Positions 15,201 to 25,709 of a stretch of DNA of 64,000 bases are shown one piece after another. Each line of letters opens with the position of its first letter. Within the stretch, counting starts at the first letter, position 1. The stretch is taken from positions 64,001 through 128,000 of the forward strand of contig NW_019091460.1 of the NCBI RefSeq assembly GCF_001949145.1. The letters are read 5' to 3'. The translations under genes were made by a program, and so were the position numbers. Source of the DNA: Acanthaster planci. Taxonomy: Eukaryota; Echinodermata; Asteroidea; Valvatida; Acanthasteridae. The notes beneath the pieces were generated by a model. That model was given only the letters and a program-made list of their open reading frames with translations, was not told the DNA's origin and did no database searches.

Positions 15201-18200
15201 GAAAGCGACTTAATGTGGAACACGAAGACAGATTTGCCAAACGTCAGTAATGTTGACTCTGTGAAGAAAGCTACAGAAACCGGAAAATGTCATCGTCAAT
15301 CAAACTAGTGTCAAGGGAACTTCTGAATTCCTGACATCGCACGAAAGTTAGGATCACTGTTTGACAAAACATCCAGACATTGTCACACACGATAAGTGTT
15401 CCAATTTAAACAAAAACGCGATTGAAATGGCTTGCAGGTAAATATAATCAGTAATTATTTTTGGCTACGTCCACTGCCATAACCACTTTCCAAAAATGAC
15501 CAATAATTTAGGTCTTTACAAAATACAAGATCGACTGACGAACTGAAAGACGGGCAAAAGTAACGAAGCCGAGTACTGTAATCGCAGTCATACAGATATA
15601 TGTATGACGAATGAGAAGGAAAAAAGAGGACTTTATTTTCTCTTTGAGTGTGATGAGACTATGTTATATAACAAAATATTAAATTGGCACTTCTATTCTA
15701 AATTCAATTGGCTTTCCATTTCACAGGAATCTGTGGTTCGACCATCATCTACTTGTTTGATACCGATACTCACAATCTGACCTCCCCTGGTTTCCCTTCT
15801 CAATACCCGCCTAATCAACCGTGTAGTTGGCGCATCCAAACTAGTGATAAACCTGCTACTGAGGACTCCAATGCCTGGAGACTCATGGCTTCCATACAGA
15901 CATTCGACTTGGAGAATCAGTACGACTATCTAACGCTGTACAACTGGGACGACGAGAACGGTGACACAGGTTTGATCGCCAGGTTAACTGGAAACATCAA
16001 GTTGACGACAGTGGTGTCAGCTGGACATGCAATGTTTATCAAGTTCACAAGCGACAACACGGGCTCGGGGAAAGGGTTTAAGATTCACCTCCAAACTGTT
16101 AATAAAACAAGTAAGAAACCTGACCCGGTCACATGAACAATAATTGATTGACAAGACATTTGAGAGTCACCAAGGCTACATAGCAAACCCTTTGAAATTG
16201 GGTAAATTACATGTACTTGCATGAATGGAAAGGAAATATGCTATTTAAAGCACAAGTCAGTTTAGAAATGAACAACTTCGTTTTCCAATTTCAGCAGAAC
16301 TTGAAAACTTTGACTTTCGTCATTTTGGGGGCATTTCCATTTTGCCAGGCAAGTTCTGCACCGGTTCTGACTACGACTGCAAAGGAGATGAATTCTGTGT
16401 GAGCGAAGACGCCAAATGTAATGGCTTCAACGATTGTCTAAGATATCAAGACGAAATGAACTGCGGTAAGCATAATAAAATCTAAATCCTGAAAACATGC
16501 ACAAGAAATAAAGACAGAGAAAGACATAAAAAGACGGACTCGACAAGACTGGACAGGACAGAAGATGAAAACTTAGTGATATCAATAGACGGAGGTAGTC
16601 ATTATCGCCTAAAATATGAATTCCATGCTGAACAATCAGCTTGTGGGTTGGATGGGCCTGTTTAGGCGTGATAATGTGTCAGATCGATCTGATGGAGGCC
16701 TATGCAATCCCACAGCTCCAGGCGAAAATTCGAATCCGATTCGCATCCCGCAGCCATGGTTCAATCCAAGTCCAATTGGATCCGACAGGAAGTACCGCCA
16801 ACTCGCCAAGTGCCTTTCTCATATGCAATCAATTTAGTTTCTCTTAGCCGATATCCAATATAGCCATTTTTGCTCATGGGTAATAAGTACCTTTACAAAG
16901 ATGATAAAAAATACGCAGAACAGATGATGTCAACTGGGGACACTTAGATTACTGTACTTCCTGAAAACCTAGAAAATATTCAGCACGAAACGTTGATGCT
17001 GCCACATTTAACAATTTACTTATAGCGAAGGCAAACGCCGAAAAAGTCGAATTTTTTTCGGATTACGAGAATGACCAATCCGATCCGATCTTGGACTCAC
17101 ATGGGATCGGATTTAGATCAGAAGCGGTGCATATCTTTAAGGAAAACAGACTCAGCAACGCCCCAGAGTTTGTTGTGTGGAGGCGACTCGGACACCCCCC
17201 CCCCAAAAAAAACCCTTACGATGTTAAAGCCCCCCCTGTACGACTATATCGGAGATAGCAGTTTTAAGACGTAGGTGCATCTTCGTTTATCAGAGAGTAA
17301 AACAAAAATAACAACCGGGGGTCAAGCCCCCCCGCCACCCCCCCCATTAGATGCAAACTACCTAATTTCGTACGTTCTAGATCTTTTTATCTACCGTAAA
17401 CCAGCGTTTAAAATGAATAATTTTGCTCAAGCTTCTGATGATTGTAGATGTGTATATCTTGTGTTCGTTTTCAGGTGAAGTCAAGTGTCCAGACAACTAC
17501 ATGTGTAACAATGATATTATCAACGATGAGGATTTGGTCAACTTTCAATGCATCACGCTTGATATGGTGTGTGATGGAAGAACCGATTGCCCAGAACGTG
17601 ACGACGAAATGCAATGTGGTATTTCTTTTCATTATTATATTGATTTTATCATTCGTTCGCTTCTTCAAAGGTGTGAGTGGCCACATCTACACACACAAAA
17701 ATTACGAAAACTGCGAACAAAAAGCTGAAATTCAAAAGTTCTCACAATGATTGTGTACAGAACAGGTGTAGAAAGAGTACAAATATAAACAAACAAGCTG
17801 CAATATGTTAGCAGAAAATCTGAGGTCTAAAACCCCTGTTCTTATTGATAATTAGTAGCACGTGACAATGATGAAGAAGCACTGACTGACAGCCTCAATC
17901 AATCCTGTCGTTAATCCAGCAAAACTAAATTAAACCATCGTGTATCAACTTTCGGATGCACTAGCTGGAACTCCCTCACATTATTACACGAAACTGGCGA
18001 TACATCTGTTGCCATAGTTGTGAAAAATGTCGATATTAAATCGGCTAGGCGGTGAAGCACACTGAAAAGCAACAGCTACAGAAAGCTTCTGAGGAAATTA
18101 AAGTTGGTATTTTTATGCTGTTGCCTGTGCAGACAAAAAGAAATGTCCAAGTGGCTGCAAGTGTTACTATGACAAGAACGGGTTGACCATCAAGTGCCTC

Positions 18201-21200
18201 GGCTCCTGGGAACAAAGCACAGTAGATTATATATCCAAGACAGTTGCTACCCTGTGAGTTTTCAGTCAGTTATACATGTTATGCATTGGGCAATGTCCAT
18301 CGAAGTGTTTCAGTAGAAACGGAAAGTTTTCCTGTGACCAGGAAAATTTTAATACACCTGAGTAGTTTTCATTTCGAGGAGAATTCTGCATTATTTAGCA
18401 CTTTTATTGGATAGCGCTTTCCTAGATGAACAGAGGTACCATATTACAGATGTGACTTCCTAAAACCCAAAAACCAAAGATTAAAATAATACTAACATGA
18501 CAACAGTTAAGTAGAAATTGCTACGTTTTCGCGTACAGCTCCCCCCTTAAAAACAAAAATCATAGAAGAAAAAGTAAACGAACTGCGAGCACAGAATTCC
18601 CAACTGAAACTAAATGGGAGAATCTCACCCTATGATAATTCAGCTTAGACACCAGAGATCCTCCATGGTTTTAACGAGGGGGTATTGGGGCGCAGAAACA
18701 AGCAACATATAGGGCCTACAACCAAAATATGAACAAAGACGAATTAATAGGTTAACAGTTGCTTGACATCATCATGTAATCCTTACAGTAATTATTTTCT
18801 TGGCTAATATTTATGTAGGAGTCTGAATGAAGGGAATGTGACTGTATTAAAGAAAGGAACATTCAAAGGAATGAAATCACTTCGCTCATTGTAAGTAAAT
18901 CAAAATGTTCACTTTTTCGTTATAAACCTTTAAAGAAGTTTTTCAGAGCTTTTTGTTTTTTTATCTGAACCTTATGTACATGGATTGAACAAGAGTAAAT
19001 CATTATTTTTATCTAGATGACACAACCTGACCACACATTGATGATACTTTGCATTACTTTGCAGATCTTTGAGTGACAACAATATTGTGAGCATTGAGAC
19101 CCGCACATTTGATGGTCTGGATAATTTGACATGGTTGTAAGTTCAACCTTACTGAACCTCATGACCATTTTAAATCAAAGAATTTACAGCAGAAATATCT
19201 GAGTGGAACTATAATTTTATTAACGTTTGCTTTATTTGATTGACAAATTACATCTGAAGGACAGTAATCTGACATCTGAGAAATCTGAGAAATGGTAATA
19301 TTACAAGTAAATAATGAAATACTCTATGGTATTCCTCAGAGAACTTTCAAATAACCATATCACAGAGCTGGAAAGCTACTCCTTTCAAGAACTCAGCTCA
19401 CTGGAAGGATTGTAAGTTCATGGTTTCTCAATTTCCTTGTATCTCACTGGTAGCCTCTATTACTTAGATTCCATGTCTAGCAGGCCTTAACAGTCGAGGT
19501 TGGCACCCAAATGTAATTTTCTTCCACAGAACTCTTTGGAATGTGCCACTTAGGTTGGTCAAGGATTACGCATTCACTGGACTGGAAAAGCTCCAAAAAC
19601 TGTGAGTTTAATATAATTGCACTTGGCAACTACACTGTGATATGAAGGCACATGTTTTAAGACCTTTGTTGAACCTGGTTCGAATCTCACAAGTACAAAA
19701 TGGTTTATCAGTACCTGTTCCATCGTGCAGGTTTTTCCTAATGATAAACTTTCTGTGGTGAACCCCCTTGTGAATCAAACTATTGCACTTGGTGCATTAC
19801 AGCCTTGCAAGCCAAGGTTCAGTTTGTAGATGTTCCTGGATGGGCAACCTACAACTAGTACTAACTTGTGAAATAAACCCATTCTCTCTTAGTGCAATCA
19901 TCCGTGGCATTGTAGATGATCCGATGAAGGTAACATCAAAAGGCTTTGATGGCTTGCCAAACCTGAAAACACTGTAAGTCTGGCAGTCTCTGTAAGCCAT
20001 CATACACAGATGTACATGTCAATAAATTCAAATTTGATCAGTGTCATGATACACATGTACCACTAAACCAATCAATGAATGTTAGTTTACCAAAGTTGTA
20101 TCAGTGTAATTCTCCTATGTTCATGCTTTCTTATGAATATAAAAAACGTCTCATGAAGTTTCATTAGATATAAAAATGCTCTGAGAATGCCACTTGTGTA
20201 CTCACTTCTTCACAATGTAATCAGGCTTATAAATAAATACCACCAAAGAACCCATTGCAACATAAATAGCCATCCACCTTTGAAAAAAATCAAACAGTTA
20301 CAGAAGACCTTGTCTAATATGTCCTTGTCCAATATGAGGCTGAAGCAGTTTTCTAAGAAGTACCTGTGTCACTTTTCATGGAAATTCTGATTTTGGTTTC
20401 CAAGTATGGAAATCATTTACCAATCTGTTCATTCCTCTGTTATTTGATGATTCAGGTACGTTGACGATCATCGCCTGTGTTGCCACTTTCCTTATGTTAC
20501 CTGCACCTCCTTAGAGCCACGCCCCCCTCTCTTCATGTGTAGTAACCTCATGCCCAATGTCGCACTACGTATCTTCATGTGGATCCTTGGTATCAGCGCC
20601 CTCATTGGTAACTTGGGAATCATAATTTGGCGATATCGAGAGAAAAACAGCAAAGCAAGTCGACAGGTCCATTCCTTTTTGGTTTTTAACTTGGCAGTAT
20701 CAGATTTCTTCATGGGTGTGTACATGTTGATCATAGCTGGTGCCGATGTGCATTATGGTGACGAGTATTTCATGAAAGCAAGTGAGTGGCGATCCACGGT
20801 AGTGTGTAAGATAGCAAGTGCATTGAGCATCTTATCCAGTGAGGCATCAGTCTTCATCATCACCGTGATCACTATTGATAGGTTTCTGTGTATTGTCTTC
20901 CCATTTACTCAGTTCCATCTCAGACGTCATTCCTCCCGTATCACTATGTTCATCATATGGTGTCTTGCCCTTTCAGTTAGTCTCATCCCAACACTTCTTG
21001 CTGATCAGGAATCTAATGTCTATGGACTGTCCGATGTTTGTATTGGCCTTCCACTGCAGACCAGAGCAACCGACTTTGGAAGCACCACTGATGATATCGA
21101 GAGTCCATTCTCTAATGAGACATTTGAAATTCCAGTTGCTCTGAACTATCAACCTTCTTGGGTATTTTCCATTGTTCTGTTCCTTGGTGTCAACTTTCTT

Positions 21201-21614
21201 TGTTTCTTAGTTATCATGATTTGTTACATTGTCATTTTCATCCATGTTCAGTTGTCTCTGAAGCAGGTCAATCGTCACATGCATCGATATGAAGAAATCA
21301 AGATGGCAGGCAAGATGGCAATAATAGTCGGGACTGATCTCTTTTGCTGGTTGCCGATCATTATCATGGGTATCTTAGCACAGTCTGGTGCAGTCACTAT
21401 TCCTGTTGAGACATACGCTTGGATTGTGGTTTTCATTCTCCCTATTAATTCATCTCTCAATCCATATCTTTACACTGTATCATCATGCATTGCTGACCGT
21501 AAACGAGAAAACGTGTCCACAGCAACAACAAAACGCATAGGAACATTGGCAATGACAGACCGAGTAAACAATGGTAGAAGTGTTCACTCACAGGAAATCA
21601 GTGTTGTGGATTAA
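3189..21614 (+). CDS. GRL101-like mosaic GPCR: 7 CUB + 11 LDLa + LRR + 7TM
   Basis: Large cell-surface receptor. Exons: 3189-3258, 3718-4095, 6257-6373, 6618-6980, 7209-7319, 8148-8249, 9600-9953, 10150-10263, 10407-10517, 10634-11035, 11687-11797, 12168-12551, 13019-13129, 13413-13523, 13649-14020, 14288-14407, 15727-16110, 16349-16465, 17475-17618, 18133-18253, 18819-18890, 19065-19136, 19340-19411, 19530-19601, 19893-19973, 20456-21614. They total 5,625 nt, exactly 1,875 codons with stop. Order by residue: signal peptide 1-23; CUB 24-149; LDLa; CUB 189-309; two LDLa; CUB 381-498; two LDLa; CUB 574-707; LDLa; CUB 745-872; two LDLa; CUB 947-1070; LDLa; CUB 1111-1238; two LDLa to 1325; LRR cap and repeats 1326-1488; hinge and seven helices 1489-1874. 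The helix bundle and LDLa-LRR order resemble snail GRL101 and the relaxin receptors (RXFP1/2, which have one LDLa). Ligand is unknown. The start ATG at 3189 opens a hydrophobic leader. Domain calls are secure; an extra exon hidden in a long intron cannot be excluded. Confidence 0.88.
4096..6256 (+). other. Receptor intron 2, nothing recognised
   Basis: A 2.2-kb intron between CUB1 and LDLa1. Open frames at 4338-4553 and 5455-5787 lack six-cysteine or CUB patterns and phase-1 borders, so I do not call a missing exon. The C run near 4947-4954 is simple sequence. Confidence 0.6.
8250..9599 (+). other. Receptor intron 6, nothing recognised
   Basis: A 1.35-kb intron between LDLa3 and CUB3, AT-rich. 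No cysteine-rich open frame with splice borders was found. Confidence 0.55.
11160..11560. repeat. Degenerate CAAGGC/GCCTTG-rich block
   Basis: Inside the intron before LDLa6, short words such as GGCCTTGA, CCAAGGC, GCCTTGAGGC and CATCAAGGC recur in both orientations over about 400 bp, densest at 11385-11550. This looks like an old, decayed inverted or tandem repeat. No family could be assigned. Confidence 0.35.
14408..15726 (+). other. Receptor intron 16, nothing recognised
   Basis: A 1.3-kb intron between LDLa9 and CUB7. The open frame at 15042-15308 is rich in Asn, Lys and Ser, has no LDLa or CUB cysteine pattern and is not flanked by phase-1 splice sites. Confidence 0.55.
16466..17474 (+). 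other. Receptor intron 18, C-rich simple sequence
   Basis: A 1.0-kb intron between LDLa10 and LDLa11. It contains C-runs at about 17193-17202 and 17325-17345 and repeated GGATCGGAT-like words at 17080-17115. No exon seen. Confidence 0.5.
18133..19973 (+). other. Receptor LRR N-cap and five LRR exons
   Basis: Exon 18133-18253 carries the cysteine cluster [18 protein letters not shown] typical of an LRR N-terminal cap. It switches intron phase from 1 to 2. It is followed by exons 18819-18890, 19065-19136, 19340-19411 and 19530-19601, each exactly 72 nt (24 residues, one repeat, phase 2-2), and 19893-19973 of 81 nt, a longer and more divergent repeat. The clearest repeat reads [20 protein letters not shown]. 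One-repeat-per-exon, phase-2 organisation is the pattern known from vertebrate LRR-containing GPCRs. Confidence 0.88.
20456..21614 (+). other. Receptor last exon: hinge and seven-transmembrane domain
   Basis: The exon starts with the hinge ([11 protein letters not shown]), then seven hydrophobic helices in one uninterrupted exon. Class A landmarks are present: helix 2 NLAVSDF; cysteine before helix 3 ([10 protein letters not shown]) and its likely disulphide partner in loop 2 ([10 protein letters not shown]); [10 protein letters not shown] in place of DRY at the end of helix 3; TDLFCWLPI in helix 6; [10 protein letters not shown] (NPxxY) in helix 7. [10 protein letters not shown] and the TD-x-CW-x-P pattern point to the relaxin-receptor/GRL101 branch. 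The cytoplasmic tail is short, about 50 residues, and Ser/Thr-containing. TAA stop at 21612-21614. Confidence 0.93.
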
Positions 21615-21702
21615 ATTAAATTTGTACAAACATAAAAATGAATCTAAAGGAAACAATTATCTATTTACAACTTGCTTGTACAATTTCTCACTTCATTACT
21701 TG

Positions 21703-21817
21703 AATAAAATGGGGTTTAAAGACCTGGTTGAACAATTGAAAGAAAAAATTACCTGCTCATCAAAAATTCAAAATGACTTTTGCCATGTAAAAGGCATTTT
21801 ATAGAAATCTAAATAAA
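21703..21817 (+). terminator. Polyadenylation signals of the receptor gene
   Basis: AATAAA occurs at 21703-21708 (89 bases after the stop codon) and again at 21812-21817. Either could direct 3'-end formation, giving a short 3' UTR that ends before the convergent neighbour's stop codon at 21989. Confidence 0.6.
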
Positions 21818-21988
21818 TCTAAGTAAATTGTTCACAGCTGTAAATGTTGGCATGATTGTAAATGTAGCCATGGACATGAAGGTATTTCTATTAATGCAAA
21901 AAACAAAGCAAAAGTACACTAATTTGACTGCATTTTGCCCACTTTAGGCTTAAGGCACAAACGAGGAAAAAAGTGATGTGAGTACACG

Positions 21989-24980
21989 TTATGTAGAATG
22001 GAGTGCAACAAAGCGGTTGACTTTAGCTGATGGGTCATCAGCTCTAACCTTCCCCTGTCTGGTGTAATTGTGTAGAAATGTTGGCAGAGGAAAAATGTCC
22101 ACATCTTCACTGCTACGTCGGTCCCAAAAAATATCATATCTCATGCCATGCTTACGAAGACGCATCAAATAATCCGAATGGTATTTACCATCCGTGTAGT
22201 CAAGGAAACGACGGTAATCTTGTTGGATTGCCTGCACGGGGATTAAAAATTAAAATATTGTACTTTATATTATGATACCTATACTTTATAGTCATAGTGT
22301 AATGATCTGTCAAAATATGGGAAATAATAAAATCAAAAATATGTAAATGTTTAAGTACAAAATATTAAATTTTGATCTAAATTTTGATGTCCAAATGAAA
22401 CACATTTTAACAAAACAGAAAAACTGAATTCCTGTTAAACTTAATTTAAATGTAATTATTTCATGACTGTACTAAATTTGGTTGTAACTTGTAAATGTGA
22501 GTGCAGTGAATTCCATTGTCTTCATGAGTAACTTCACTGTGTTACCTAGTGTTCGTGGGAAAATGAATAATTTATTTGCAACATCTTTCAGAAATACATT
22601 AGAGTAGCTTTTTAATAGTGGGATAAAAAAGACATGAAGATGCTGGCAATGGATTCAAAAAAACTCCAGCTAGAAGATGTGAATAAAATGAAATAGCAGT
22701 TTTGTCAGGAACAAGAACGGTTTACCTTGAAATCATTTTGTACCATCTCTCTTGCTTCAATCTCATCACGAATTTGCCGCTGTAAGTCTTCAATTCTAAA
22801 AAACAAGAGTCAGTGATGAACAATAGAATAGGGGTTATTTTTGCCCTTATCAAAGAAAATGTTTCAGAGATATGAAGAAAGCTGACAACTTTCTTTCCAA
22901 GTTTTACAGGCATTGAAAATGACTTAAAACAGGAAGACTATTTCCAAGGGCCTTTATAAATCTTAGCAGCACTCGACTAAAATGACTCTCTCCTCAGAAC
23001 TCTTTCTTCTTGTTACGTCAGTACATTTTTTTTTTTCATTTACACAACACCCTTGGTGAGTGAAGAATACATGTACATACTTACATGTGTTCAAGTCTCA
23101 AAACTTCTTCTCGATGCAACTTTGCCACCCTGGCTGCTTCTTCTGCTGCTTTTCGTTCACATTCTTCTTTGGTGGTTTTGATCGCTTCCTCTAATCTTTT
23201 CTTAAATTTCTCCTGTAATAAAGAGACAACAGATACAGAAGAGACAATTTAGGATGGAGGACAGAGGATGCAAGCAAATGTTGCAGCAAAATGAGGACAA
23301 AACTTTTTTTCAAACATATAACACAGCAAATTTTACTTCAGAATAAACTCATCCCTCACCCTTGCAACAGATAGGGCTTTGGCAATAGCTAGCTCCTTCT
23401 CAAGTGCAAACTCCTTCCGTAACCTTTTTGTTGTTGCAGCGATTGCATCTTCAACAGCCTTTTTCTTGATGCGTTCGCATTCCTCCCATTGTTTCTGTAA
23501 TGCTTCTTCTTTTTCAATTTTGAAGGCCCACGTAAGCTTTTCAATTCTCTCTGCCTCTAGCTGGTCCCTTGCCTCAGCAACACGAGCAGCTGTTTGTTTT
23601 GCTTCCTGAAAGAAAGTAGAAAAATGTTGAACTAGGCAACCCCCTAACTGTAAAAATGCCCCCCCAAGGCAAAGTCTTAAATAAACATGACAAGCTTTTT
23701 CCTACTCTACTTACTACCTGCAAATAAAAACACTTGTGGTGATGATTCACATTTTCTTCAATAGTTCTTTGAAATTCTTTGAATGCTCTTCAATTTTCCA
23801 AAGTCATCTAAAGCATGAGTTCCCTATTTTCCCAATTCAATTAGAAATACAAAAAACTCTTGATGAGGTAACTCATCATTCTTACCAGTCTAGCTTCCTT
23901 AAGTGCTTGCTGCTTATCAGCTTCAGCTTTCTTGTAAGCATCATGCAGACATTTCTTGAGTCTTCTTTCAGCTGCTTCCTGTGTTTCTCTTACTGCACTA
24001 TTGACAGAATCTTCTCTTTCTTTCCGAGTGAAGTCCAGAAAATCATGATACACCTTACCACCAACATCTACAAAACAGCAACATTTCACTGATAATTAAC
24101 TTGGAACTACATCAAGATTCTTTAAGGATGGCAGGGATGGCTAATTCCCATGGGATTACATGTACATAAGTATTCCATTGAACTCTGTTCTGTGGTTCTA
24201 TGGGCTAACCCAAGTCTACTAGGGCTGTGCCGAATATACAAATAACCGAATATTCGATCGATTGTCAAATATTCAAATATTATTTGTCGAATTTGAATAT
24301 TCAAATGCAAAATTCATGGAAAGTATGGGAAAATTTTCTTTTGTTTTAAATTAGAAAAATAGCGCTATGGGGGCTTGTTTCAAGCAAATTCCAATGAAAA
24401 GCGTCAGAAACCCTACAGTTTAAAAAGTAAATTATTCATTAAACAATTTAAAGGAATGGAAATTTTCGACAGGGCTATACGTCTTGTTCCTCTCTTAAAT
24501 CATGATAAATCGTGGCTGGAGATACTCCATTAATGTGAGAAGCTAATACATGTGTGTGTTATTGCAACTGATTTTGTACGTGGTTTGTTCAACAATCTGC
24601 CAGTTGGTACGACCCAATATTCGGATATTCTATCAAATTGAAGGTCGAATATTCAAATAGTGAATTATTCAAATTGACTCAGCCCTTAAGTCTACTTCAA
24701 TTCTCAAAACAAACTGGGCAAATTTTTCAAGAGCATCGGAAAATTGATGTGGAATGCAATAATGCATTTCTTTTTTGAAGGGAATAGATTTGAATGACTG
24801 AGGACATACATCTGAAAGCCCAAGGGGTTGTAAATTGAAGAGTGAAATAATCAAGAACAAACAAGACAAACCGTCAACATTATTGTGTCCAACTCTCTGG
24901 GTTGTGAGTGTTGTTCGTTGGAGTATTCTCTCGATCAGCTCAAGACTGTCTGGAATTTTTCTCACAGGTTTTCTTGACAT
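21989..24980 (-). CDS. Coiled-coil protein, possibly C6orf163-like
   Basis: Coding exons on the minus strand: 24980-24872, 24067-23886, 23605-23360, 23212-23085, 22795-22726, 22231-21989. They join in frame to 978 nt, 325 residues. I chose the ATG at 24980 (MSRKPVRKIPDSLELIERIL); an in-frame ATG six codons upstream (MFITVN) is equally possible. Residues from about 50 to 240 are almost continuous charged helix rich in Glu, Lys, Arg and Ala (EAKQTAARVAEARDQLEAER, EKFKKRLEEAIKTTKEE), a coiled coil. The C-terminus is different: an aromatic segment (DYRRFLDYTDGKYHSDY, DIFWDRRSSEDVD) and a basic tail. Length and the end of the coil, running into an aromatic Y/F-rich segment, recall the human protein C6orf163, but the resemblance is weak and from memory. 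No enzymatic motif. Function unknown. The gene is tail to tail with the receptor and head to head with TPP2. Confidence 0.72.
24220..24687. mobile_element. hAT-like non-autonomous element, copy 1
   Basis: A 468-bp element in the first coding intron of the coiled-coil gene. It begins TAGGGCTGTGCCGAATA and ends GACTCAGCCCTT. It is flanked by a perfect 8-bp duplication AAGTCTAC at 24212-24219 and 24688-24695, the signature length of hAT insertions. The interior is full of GAATATTC words and codes for nothing. Its two ends match the two ends of the element at 33874-34784, in the opposite orientation. Confidence 0.85.
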
Positions 24981-25408
24981 GTTGACAGTGATAAACATGA
25001 CATGTCTGTCTCTTGGGAAGTATTGCACTGTTGGTAAGTTGCTCTCGTTTAAAAGAAAAACAAAAGTGCATAAGCTGCAATAATCATACATGCAATGATA
25101 ACATGCAATGAGAACTTACTGCACTCAACTCGCACGACCCCCCATCATTTGAGCTATATATACAATCACGCGTTTGCTGACACCTGTTCCCCCCACCCCA
25201 ATCATGCCGAAGTCATGACAACCCTCTATGAACGTGAATGAGGAAACAGCAACTGAATTAACTAAGGCCAATCCCCCTAGTTTACACCATTACAAGTTGC
25301 ACGTCCGTGTCCCCTCGTAATAACGAGAATAACTAATATGCATTATTTGGACTCAAGTAAGAAAAGGTACTGAGAAAACACTACACATGACATGTTTAAG
25401 ATTCTCAC

Positions 25409-25480
25409 CTCCTTAACTTGAGATGCAAACTGGTGAAATTCAGTTTACGATCACCATGTCGACACGTCAACTAAAGTCAA
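25409..25480 (-). other. Probable untranslated first exon of the coiled-coil gene
   Basis: On the minus strand a good donor (GGAG followed by GTGAGA) sits with exon edge at 25409. The nearest acceptor for the first coding exon is ACCAACAG, whose exon would begin at about 25034. The upstream end is not visible. Confidence 0.35.
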
Positions 25481-25709
25481 GGTAAGCGCATGCTAACATG
25501 ACGTTTAACTACGCCCTCTAGTGGTAGCAGCGACTCTCCATCCGCTGCTGGTACCCATGTACCAGTCATGCAGAATGACATGTTATCATAAGTGAGGAAA
25601 CCAGCCAATATGTATACGATCGTACGGTGTACTAATGACTTGTACATCCACTTAAGCTTGATGCCTACGAAAAATCAACTGGATTTTGCAGGTTTTTCCC
25701 CATACCTCC
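25410..25709. promoter_or_regulatory. Putative bidirectional promoter between coiled-coil gene and TPP2
   Basis: The minus-strand gene probably starts near 25410-25500 and TPP2 translation starts at 25710, leaving under 300 bp between divergent transcription units. I see no clear TATA box at a convincing distance from either gene. The assignment rests on geometry only. Confidence 0.4.

Larger units (their letters stand above)
3718..17618 (+). other. Receptor ectodomain: alternating CUB and LDLa exons
   Basis: Each domain is one exon, bounded by phase-1 introns on both sides. CUB exons: 3718-4095, 6618-6980, 9600-9953, 10634-11035, 12168-12551, 13649-14020, 15727-16110. LDLa exons: 6257-6373, 7209-7319, 8148-8249, 10150-10263, 10407-10517, 11687-11797, 13019-13129, 13413-13523, 14288-14407, 16349-16465, 17475-17618. 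All LDLa modules have six cysteines. Most keep the acidic calcium loop ([40 protein letters not shown]); the tenth has [10 protein letters not shown], losing one acidic position. CUB domains 2-7 keep only the first cysteine pair, and CUB1 has none. CUB and LDLa modules usually bind proteins in a calcium-dependent way; which ligand binds here is not evident. Confidence 0.9.

Noticed and set aside
17185-17350. C-rich runs as possible regulatory or G-quadruplex sites
   Set aside because: Runs are interrupted and irregular; only simple sequence can be claimed.
24669-24871. Continuation of the first coding exon frame of the coiled-coil gene
   Set aside because: The frame runs into intron and the hAT-like element; the donor at 24871 gives the phase needed by the next exon.
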